Under the pieces are notes generated by a model, which was not told where the DNA came from, searched no databases, and worked only from the letters and a program-made list of their open reading frames with translations. Shown here one piece after another: positions 1-4,464 of a stretch of DNA of 7,202 nt (positions are counted from its first letter, which is position 1; each line of letters starts with the position of its first letter). The translations under genes were made by a program, and so were the position numbers. Where the stretch lies: NCBI GenBank assembly GCA_002388885.1, contig DGNI01000211.1, positions 48,133 to 55,334 of the forward strand. Reading direction: 5' to 3'. The stretch comes from Parvularculaceae bacterium UBA4496. GTDB taxonomy: Bacteria > Pseudomonadota > Alphaproteobacteria > Caulobacterales > Parvularculaceae.

Positions 1-38
1 CGAAAGAAGCCGTGACGCGCCCCCCCGCGGGCGGTTAG
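1..38 (+). other. possible 3' end of an upstream gene
   Basis: The first bases can be read as the tail of a forward gene in two ways: frame 1 ends at a TGA at 13-15 (RKKP stop), and frame 3 ends at a TAG at 36-38 (KEAVTRPPAGG stop). Neither tail is long enough to identify. In related alphaproteobacteria a NifU-family gene often precedes tsaB, but this short stretch cannot show that. The palindrome CCCGCGGG at 24-31 lies here and has no T-run after it. Confidence 0.2.
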
Positions 39-42
39 GAAG
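37..42 (+). promoter_or_regulatory. ribosome binding site of tsaB
   Basis: AGGAAG ends five bases before the ATG at 48. This favours that start over the in-frame ATG at 57, which would place the same site 14 bases upstream. Confidence 0.6.
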
Positions 43-47
43 AAGCC

Positions 48-710
48 ATGTATGTCATGGGTCTCGATACGGCGCTGAAGCGGTGTTCCGTCGCTATTCT
101 GCGCGAGGGCGAAGTGCTGGCGGATGAAAGCGCAGGCATGGAGCGCGGCCACGCTGAGCATCTGGCGCCGATGGCGTCTGCAGCCTTGTCAAAAGCCGGG
201 TTAGGGGTGCGTGATCTTGACCGTGTCGGTGTTGTCGTTGGCCCAGGCGGTTTTACGGGCGTGCGCGTGGCGCTCTCGTTTGCGCGCGGCCTCGGTGTCG
301 GGACCGGGATCGAAATTGTCGGCGTTACGTCACTGGCGGCGCTTGCTGCGGATGTTGACGTGAATTCTGAACTTGTCGCGCCGGTAATCGATGCGCGCCG
401 CGGGCAGGTTTATGCAGCGCTTTATGACGGCGCGGGCGCTTGCATCCTCGCGCCCTTCGTCGAGACGCCTGAGCATGCCCTCGAATGCTTGCATGAAGCC
501 GCCGGCAACAAAAAATTCGTACTGACGGGATCCGGTGCGCCGCTGCTCGATCAGTCTGCAGATGGCGGTGCGGAGATTGATGCAAAGACGGTTGCGCGCA
601 TTGCGGCTGGCGCGCCGTTGCCGGCGGGCCCGCCCGCACCGCTTTACTTGCGCCCGCCGGATGCAAAGCCCGGCAAGCCTGGCGTTTTTGAAATGGGCGC
701 GCCATCGTGA
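48..710 (+). CDS. tsaB: tRNA t6A biosynthesis protein TsaB
   Basis: TsaB is the non-catalytic partner of the TsaD/TsaE complex. That complex transfers threonylcarbamoyl to A37 of ANN-decoding tRNAs in the cytoplasm. The 220-residue protein opens with the ASKHA-fold strand MGLDTA (4-9). It carries GHAEHLAP (34-41), the signature GPGGFTGVRVA (65-75), VTSLAALA (93-100), and DARRGQVYAALYD (115-127), which is characteristic of TsaB. It ends with a PLYLRPPDAKP segment (198-208) that is common at the C-terminus of alphaproteobacterial TsaB. Length is normal for the family (about 220-230). The stop overlaps the rimI start by four bases (GTGA), so the two are translationally coupled, and tsaB-rimI adjacency is common in bacteria. 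Start chosen at ATG 48 because of the AGGAAG site. Identification is secure. Confidence 0.96.
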   Translation: MYVMGLDTALKRCSVAILREGEVLADESAGMERGHAEHLAPMASAALSKAGLGVRDLDRVGVVVGPGGFTGVRVALSFARGLGVGTGIEIVGVTSLAALAADVDVNSELVAPVIDARRGQVYAALYDGAGACILAPFVETPEHALECLHEAAGNKKFVLTGSGAPLLDQSADGGAEIDAKTVARIAAGAPLPAGPPAPLYLRPPDAKPGKPGVFEMGAPS

Positions 711-1153
711 GCGGTTGGCGCGTCTGGACCGCTTCGCCTGCAGACTCTGAATTGCTTGCAGCGCTGGAAGCGCAGGCGTTCGCGGCGCGAAGCTGGGGGG
801 CGAAAAGCATCATGGCGAGCTTTCAGGCGAGTGGTGTGGCGGTCTTGCTGGGCGGCGAAAATGATGAAGCGCCAAGAGGTTTCGCCCTGTGGCGCGATCT
901 TGGGGAAGACGCCGAGTTGCTGACGATTGGTGTTGTTCCGGAAGCGCGCCGACGGGGACTTGGCGCAAGTCTGTTGAACGCAGTGCTCGAACGGGCGAAG
1001 ACCGCCGGCGCAGAGAAAGTCTATCTGGAAGTAGCTGATGAAAACCCCGCGGCGCTGGCGCTCTACACAGGGGCCGGGTTTTCAACAATCGGCGCACGTA
1101 AAAGCTATTATCGCGACGGCGGGGACGCCGCCGTCATGGTCTGCAGCTTGTAA
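707..1153 (+). CDS. rimI: ribosomal-protein-alanine N-acetyltransferase RimI
   Basis: This is a GNAT-family acetyltransferase of 148 residues. RimI transfers acetyl from acetyl-CoA to protein N-termini; in E. coli the substrate is ribosomal protein S18. The acetyl-CoA pyrophosphate loop is RRRGLG (81-86), preceded by the strand LLTIGVVPEA (71-80). LEVADENPAALALY (107-120) matches the RimI block containing the catalytic Glu and Tyr: E108 and Y120 align with E. coli E103 and Y115 at the same spacing. The RimI tail RKSYYRDGGDAAVM (131-144) is intact. The start is GTG 707, which overlaps the tsaB stop by four bases. Substrate specificity is inferred: RimI outside enterobacteria is often broader and may also act with TsaD. 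A 91-base gap separates it from fur. Confidence 0.93.
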   Translation: MSGWRVWTASPADSELLAALEAQAFAARSWGAKSIMASFQASGVAVLLGGENDEAPRGFALWRDLGEDAELLTIGVVPEARRRGLGASLLNAVLERAKTAGAEKVYLEVADENPAALALYTGAGFSTIGARKSYYRDGGDAAVMVCSL

Positions 1154-1178
1154 TCATTCTCAATTTTTCGCTTTCGAG

Positions 1179-1207
1179 TTGCGCGCAGGGCCAAGCGCGA
1201 CGATAAA
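1179..1207 (+). promoter_or_regulatory. possible sigma-70 type promoter of fur
   Basis: TTGCGC (1179-1184) and GATAAA (1202-1207) are separated by 17 bases, and transcription would begin about 30 bases before the fur ATG. The -35 matches the consensus at three of six positions and the -10 at four of six. The 91-base gap after rimI makes a separate fur promoter reasonable. The match is weak and fur may also be read from the tsaB promoter. Confidence 0.3.
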
Positions 1208-1232
1208 GGCCCCGCTCGCAAAGGACGGATAC

Positions 1233-1239
1233 GGGAGAG
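1233..1239 (+). promoter_or_regulatory. ribosome binding site that sets the fur start
   Basis: GGGAGAG ends five bases before the ATG at 1245. The reading frame is open much further upstream, to an ATG at 1038 inside rimI. This site, plus the fact that Fur homology begins at 1245, sets the start. Confidence 0.6.
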
Positions 1240-1244
1240 CGCCG

Positions 1245-1661
1245 ATGGACAGGCTCGAAAAACTCTGCATCGACAAAGGCATGCGCATGACCGAACAGCG
1301 CCGCGTCATCGCGCGCGTGCTGTCTGTCGCCGAAGATCACCCGGATGTTGAGGAAATCCATCGCCGTGCGAGCGAGATTGATGACAAGATCTCCATCGCC
1401 ACGGTTTACCGGACCATGCGACTTTTTGAGGAGGCGGGCGTCGTTGAGCGCCACGACTTTCAGGATGGCCGCGCGCGCTATGAAGAGGCGACCGAAAGCC
1501 ATCACGACCACCTCATCGATCTGAAATCCGGCGAGGTCATTGAGTTCGTCAATGAGGAAATCGAGGCGCTTCAGAAAAAGATCGCCGAGGAGCATGGGTA
1601 TAAGCTTGTGGATCACCGCCTTGAGCTTTACGGCGTGCCGATGAATAAGGCGAAAGATTAA
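1245..1661 (+). CDS. fur: Fur/Mur family metal-responsive transcriptional regulator
   Basis: This 138-residue dimeric repressor senses Fe(II) or, in some alphaproteobacteria, Mn(II) (Mur), and binds operators of metal-uptake genes. The N-terminal winged helix has the conserved RMTEQRRVI (14-22) and recognition-helix region ISIATVYRTMRLFEEAGVV (49-67). Metal ligands are present in HHDH (86-89), in the E-rich dimerisation strand around 99-108, and at H118 and H124. The segment after HHDH reads LIDLKSGEVIEF, where E. coli Fur has a CxxC structural zinc site. The only cysteine here is C8. Loss of CxxC is typical of alphaproteobacterial Fur/Mur. The upstream neighbours tsaB-rimI match the usual alphaproteobacterial setting. 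The stop overlaps the converging gene's stop. Fur versus Mur cannot be decided from sequence alone. Confidence 0.95.
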   Translation: MDRLEKLCIDKGMRMTEQRRVIARVLSVAEDHPDVEEIHRRASEIDDKISIATVYRTMRLFEEAGVVERHDFQDGRARYEEATESHHDHLIDLKSGEVIEFVNEEIEALQKKIAEEHGYKLVDHRLELYGVPMNKAKD

Positions 1662-2233
1662 GCGCACCCCTCAACATAGCGAGCCGGACCGTCCGTTCCG
1701 ATACGGAATGACGTGACAACGTCACTATCGTCGGTTTCGAATACGGCAAGCAATTCATCGCCTAAATCGACGAATAAGTCATACCTTGAACCAACATAGA
1801 AGTTGGGTTTCAGAGTTGAATCTGGATAAAGTGCTTTTACTTCTTTTAATTTCATGCCTACTTGAGCGCCTTCAGGCGTTTGTATGTTAGAAACGCTAAC
1901 ATCAATGCGATGCACGTGCCCTTGGACAAACATGATAGCGACATCAAAACTGTTCTCGGCAATGCCAAGATAATAACAACCAGATTCATCTGGACCGATA
2001 TTTTCTTGACCATGCAATCCGCTAGGAGCCGCGTCGTTGGCTTCTTCTTGGGTCATGCCAAACTGCACGCCGCAATAACCAGCAGCGGATATCTCATTAC
2101 AAATTTCCCATAGAGCGAGTTGAGCTCCGGCGGTCGTAGAGACAGTTGAATGGGATTTTGCGAGCGTGGTTGTCGGTGCGATTGAAACAAGCCAAAGCGC
2201 TAGAATTAACAGAACAAATTTTGTGACTTTCAT
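1658..2233 (-). CDS. exported protein of unknown function with two SmpA/BLIP-like repeats
   Basis: I do not recognise a named family. The 191-residue product starts with a clear signal peptide: MKVTKF, then a hydrophobic core up to about residue 21, with cleavage likely after TLA (residue 25). The mature part has four cysteines (45, 54, 86, 190), which would suit two disulfides in the periplasm. Two internal segments resemble each other: GVQFGMTQEEANDAAP (55-70) and GAQVGMKLKEVKALYP (122-137). Each is followed by a tyrosine-rich strand and an FxxxxxxVxxxRI-like strand. This suggests a tandem small alpha/beta fold of the SmpA/OmlA or beta-lactamase-inhibitor-protein kind (inference). The C-terminus YVEGCA resembles an ending I associate with other uncharacterised proteobacterial exported proteins. 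ATG 2233 is chosen; GTG 2239 is an equally possible start two codons earlier, and ribosome-site evidence is weak for both. GC is about 47% by hand count, well below the neighbours. Confidence 0.75.
   Translation of the reverse strand: MKVTKFVLLILALWLVSIAPTTTLAKSHSTVSTTAGAQLALWEICNEISAAGYCGVQFGMTQEEANDAAPSGLHGQENIGPDESGCYYLGIAENSFDVAIMFVQGHVHRIDVSVSNIQTPEGAQVGMKLKEVKALYPDSTLKPNFYVGSRYDLFVDLGDELLAVFETDDSDVVTSFRIGTDGPARYVEGCA
1685..1724. repeat. three back-to-back perfect inverted repeats downstream of fur
   Basis: Three dyads tile this stretch with no base between them: CGGAC-c-GTCCG (1685-1695), TTCCG-ata-CGGAA (1696-1708) and TGACGT-gaca-ACGTCA (1709-1724). They begin 23 bases after the fur stop and lie inside the 3' coding end of the reverse-strand gene. 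No T-run follows on either strand, so this is not a textbook intrinsic terminator. It could still form the structured 3' end of fur mRNA, or be a chance result of coding sequence. Confidence 0.5.
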
Positions 2234-2334
2234 CAGCACGGTCCCGACCTTTTCGAGGGCAGTATGATAAATCCGAGCAAATGCAATCTCCTAGCCCCGA
2301 CTTAACCGGATCGTTCAAATTACAGCCGGAAATA

Positions 2335-2364
2335 TTGACTTTTTTAAAGTAAACTGGCTAGTGT
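2335..2364 (+). promoter_or_regulatory. likely promoter of the ferritin-like gene
   Basis: TTGACT (2335-2340) matches five of six bases of the -35 consensus. An 18-base spacer leads to TAGTGT (2359-2364), within GCTAGTGT, which resembles the looser -10 element of Caulobacter-type promoters. The leader to the ATG at 2399 would be about 28 bases. The spacer carries a small dyad, ACTTT-ttt-AAAGT (2338-2350), overlapping the end of the -35, which might be an operator. I found no convincing Fur or Mur box here. Confidence 0.4.
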
Positions 2365-2388
2365 ACCTCCAGCGAGCAGCCTAACGCC

Positions 2389-2393
2389 GGAGG
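2389..2393 (+). promoter_or_regulatory. strong ribosome binding site of the ferritin-like gene
   Basis: GGAGG ends five bases before the ATG at 2399. It is the best Shine-Dalgarno match in the window, suggesting efficient translation. Confidence 0.65.
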
Positions 2394-2398
2394 AACCC

Positions 2399-3508
2399 AT
2401 GGCGTCTCTACGCGAGCTTTACCCGATCCCAGACATCGATCCGTGCTGGACCGTTCCCCAGAATTTCGAAGCGTCCTTCGACTGGGAATATGACGACGGC
2501 CGCAAGCAGATGATGCACCTTTATCAAAAGGGCAAGGACATGCAGTGGGATGCGCTCAACCGCATCGACTGGACGCTTGAGCTCGACGAAGAAAATCCGA
2601 TGGAATTGCCCGACGAGTTGAGCGGGATTTACCACACGCCGCTCTGGGCGAAGTTCAACGACAAGCAAAAAGCTGAATTTCGCCGCCATAGCCAGTCATG
2701 GACAATGTCCCAGTTCATGCAGGGCGAACAGGCGGCGCTGATTTGCGCGGCGAAGATCGTGCAGCAGGTGCCGGACCTCGACGCCAAGTTTTACGCCTCA
2801 ACGCAGGTCATGGACGAGGCCCGTCACGTCGAGGCGTACAAGAAATATCTCGGCGTGATGGGCGTTGCATATCCGATGACCAAGCCGCTGCAAACGCTGG
2901 TCGACCAGGCGCTCCGCGATTCCCGGTGGGATATGACGTACCTCGCCATGCAAGTGGTCATCGAAGGGCTGGCGCTCGCCGCCTTCGGCAATATTCGCGA
3001 CATTTCAAAGAACCAGTTATCGCAACAGGTCAACGCCTATGTGATGGAAGATGAATCGCGCCACGTCGCCTTCGGGCGTCTGACGCTAAAGGAATATTAC
3101 CCGCAGTTGACGCAAAAAGAACGGGATGAGCGCGAAGAGTTTCTGGTTGAAGCCTGTTATCACATGAGGGACCGGTTCGAGGCGCGTGAGCTATACGAGC
3201 ATCTTGACCTGCCAGTTGATGATGTGGTTGAGGCGCACCGTCATTCTGAATTCCAGCGCAAATTCCGCTCCATGCTGTTCCAGCGCATTGTGCCGATCGT
3301 CCGCGATATTGGTCTGTGGTCTGATAAAATCCAGGCGGCTTACGCCGAGATGGGCGTCATTGGTTTTGCCGACACCGACTACAACGCCCTGTCGGCGAAT
3401 GACGAAAAGCGCGCCGAAGAATTCGATGAGATCAACAAGCAAAAACGTCAGGCATATGTTGAGGAAGTTGCTGCGCTCGGCTCGTCCGGCGTAGCGGCAG
3501 CGGAATAG
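2399..3508 (+). CDS. ferritin-like diiron-carboxylate protein (R2/oxygenase type)
   Basis: This cytoplasmic protein of 369 residues has no signal peptide. It has a complete E...ExxH...E...ExxH diiron ligand set on four predicted helices: E110 (MQGEQAAL), E140 and H143 (DEARH), E189 (VVIEGLAL), E219 and H222 (EDESRH). Such sites activate O2 in ribonucleotide reductase R2 subunits, bacterial multicomponent monooxygenases, AurF-type N-oxygenases and ferritins. At 369 residues it is too long for a storage ferritin. A tyrosine, Y147, lies four residues after H143, as radical Tyr122 follows His118 in E. coli R2. The ligand spacings (H143 to E189 is 46) are shorter than in R2, so it is not a classical NrdB. 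The N-terminal 100 residues are tryptophan-rich, and the C-terminal third is helical and charged. It has its own promoter and no obvious reductase, NrdA or substrate-pathway gene beside it. Substrate unknown. Confidence 0.85.
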   Translation: MASLRELYPIPDIDPCWTVPQNFEASFDWEYDDGRKQMMHLYQKGKDMQWDALNRIDWTLELDEENPMELPDELSGIYHTPLWAKFNDKQKAEFRRHSQSWTMSQFMQGEQAALICAAKIVQQVPDLDAKFYASTQVMDEARHVEAYKKYLGVMGVAYPMTKPLQTLVDQALRDSRWDMTYLAMQVVIEGLALAAFGNIRDISKNQLSQQVNAYVMEDESRHVAFGRLTLKEYYPQLTQKERDEREEFLVEACYHMRDRFEARELYEHLDLPVDDVVEAHRHSEFQRKFRSMLFQRIVPIVRDIGLWSDKIQAAYAEMGVIGFADTDYNALSANDEKRAEEFDEINKQKRQAYVEEVAALGSSGVAAAE

Positions 3509-3515
3509 AGCCGCC

Positions 3516-4295
3516 CTAGCTGGATGTCGGGCAGTAGGCAGCGGCGACAATCCGCGCCTGCTTTGGTTCCTGTACGATCAGCGCGCAGCCTTCGCCCGCA
3601 GCGGGCGGCTCGGCGGTCAGTTCCGAACCGCGTTTCAGGATGACGCCGAGTGGGCGCAGTCCGGTAACGATATTGACTTCTTCAAATGTGCGTCCGGCGT
3701 TTTCGCCGCGCGGAATGGGCGTGGTCGCGTGTTTTTTAAATGTGACCAGAAAAGCGTTCCCGCCGGAATCACTTCTCCCAACTCGAAAAAGCACGCCATT
3801 ATCATTGGCGCTGGTTTCGACTTCAGCCCGGTTTTTACGGGAAGCGGCTTCATTAATCAGCGTCCTGATCTTGTCGCCGGAAGAGCCGACGGCTTCCGCC
3901 GACCCGTCTATGACGGCCTGCGGCGTATAGACTGAACTGCGATTTCGAAGCGCCAAGTTGTAGCTTTTCTGCCGCTTGGTATAGGCGGGGTCGGCCCAAG
4001 GGTCCGCCCAGCGGCCGTTTTTGGTGTTCAGCAAATTCCAGTAATCGACATGCCAGCTGAGTGCGATAACGTCTTTCCGAGCCGCCAGATCAGGCAGCAA
4101 TTTCGCAGCCGGCGCGCAGGAGCTGCAGGCTTGCGAAAGGAACATCTCGACGACGACAGGGGACTTCGTAGCGGGCGCCGCAGCATTGTCGGTCTGACGC
4201 GCAGCAATTGCGGCATCATCGGCTGAGGCCGCCGACATCGTCAACGAGACCAGAACACCGGCTAATCCCAAAATAAATCGCCCGAAACACTTCAT
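3516..4295 (-). CDS. DUF1223 family secreted thioredoxin-fold protein
   Basis: This 259-residue protein has a signal peptide (MKCFGRF, hydrophobic 8-20, cleavage likely after SAASA at residue 25) and should act in the periplasm. The mature part begins with a thioredoxin-like strand VVVEMFLSQACSSCAPA (47-63), holding the redox-type CSSC pair C57/C60. The DUF1223 hallmarks follow: HVDYW (82-86), the RQKSYN region (109-113 and flanks) and VYTPQAVIDG (122-131), where the TP resembles the cis-proline loop. Two further cysteines, C237 and C255, lie near the C-terminus. DUF1223 usually has CSSCPPAD; here it is CSSCAPAA. The biochemical role of the family is not established; thiol-disulfide exchange is inferred from the fold. 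Start ATG 4295 has AAGGG seven bases upstream. The frame stays open to 4511 into miaB, but that extension would bury the signal peptide. It converges on the diiron gene, with 7 bases between the stops. Confidence 0.88.
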   Translation of the reverse strand: MKCFGRFILGLAGVLVSLTMSAASADDAAIAARQTDNAAAPATKSPVVVEMFLSQACSSCAPAAKLLPDLAARKDVIALSWHVDYWNLLNTKNGRWADPWADPAYTKRQKSYNLALRNRSSVYTPQAVIDGSAEAVGSSGDKIRTLINEAASRKNRAEVETSANDNGVLFRVGRSDSGGNAFLVTFKKHATTPIPRGENAGRTFEEVNIVTGLRPLGVILKRGSELTAEPPAAGEGCALIVQEPKQARIVAAAYCPTSS

Positions 4296-4413
4296 ACTGG
4301 AGCCCTTACAAGAGAATATTACGCATTCTCCCTCCCCGCGCACAATTTGCGCCGCCGATAATATGAGATCAAACCAAGGTTTCTCACAAGCGCGCGAGGG
4401 CGGTGATTGCATC

Positions 4414-4429
4414 GGGGCCTTTCGGCCTC
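4414..4429. repeat. hairpin with four-base loop upstream of miaB
   Basis: GGGGCC (4414-4419) and GGCCTC (4424-4429) can pair over six positions (one G-U) with a TTTC loop. Read on the reverse strand the loop is GAAA, a stable GNRA tetraloop. No T-run follows in either direction, so it is a poor terminator. It lies about 35 bases before the miaB start and may be in the miaB leader. Confidence 0.4.
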
Positions 4430-4433
4430 TAAA

Positions 4434-4460
4434 TACCGGCGCTCGTTCAGTAAACCGGTA
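4434..4460. repeat. inverted repeat abutting the miaB start
   Basis: TACCGG (4434-4439) and CCGGTA (4455-4460) are perfect complements with a 15-base loop. The second arm ends four bases before the miaB ATG and contains the only GG that could act as a Shine-Dalgarno site. Pairing would therefore hide it. Confidence 0.4.
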
Positions 4461-4464
4461 AAAA

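Larger units (their letters stand above)
4296..4464. other. divergent intergenic region between the DUF1223 gene and miaB
   Basis: These 169 bases must hold the promoters of both flanking genes. On the reverse strand TATTAT (reading 4366 to 4361) and TAATAT (close to the DUF1223 start) are possible -10 elements without good -35 partners. On the forward strand I see no clear promoter. The miaB-proximal half carries two inverted repeats, listed separately. No gene-length reading frame with coding character is present. Confidence 0.4.

Noticed and set aside
325..813. Reverse-strand open frame opposite tsaB, 162 residues
   Set aside because: It lies wholly across tsaB and rimI, whose forward products are clearly conserved. 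The reverse product is arginine/alanine-rich with no recognisable motif, as expected of an antisense frame in GC-rich DNA.
1038..1244. N-terminal extension of Fur by 69 residues
   Set aside because: It would overlap the conserved end of rimI. Fur homology begins at 1245, directly after a good ribosome site.
1134..1667. Reverse-strand open frame opposite fur, 177 residues
   Set aside because: It mirrors the fur coding sequence and carries no signal of its own. Fur is unambiguous on the forward strand.
2240..2398. Fur or Mur box upstream of the diiron gene
   Set aside because: I searched by eye for GATAATGATAATCATTATC-like and TGCAAAT/TTGCA-type palindromes and found none convincing, only scattered half matches such as ATGCAA.
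3494..3514. Hairpin GCGGC/GCCGC spanning the stop of the diiron gene as a terminator
   Set aside because: It has only five pairs and an 11-base loop, with no T-run on either strand. It is too weak to call a terminator, though some 3' end must exist in this tight convergent junction.
3593..3607. Perfect dyad CGCCCGC-a-GCGGGCG
   Set aside because: It sits inside the DUF1223 coding region in an Ala/Gly/Glu-rich stretch where GC-rich codons easily create such dyads. It has a one-base centre and no T-run.
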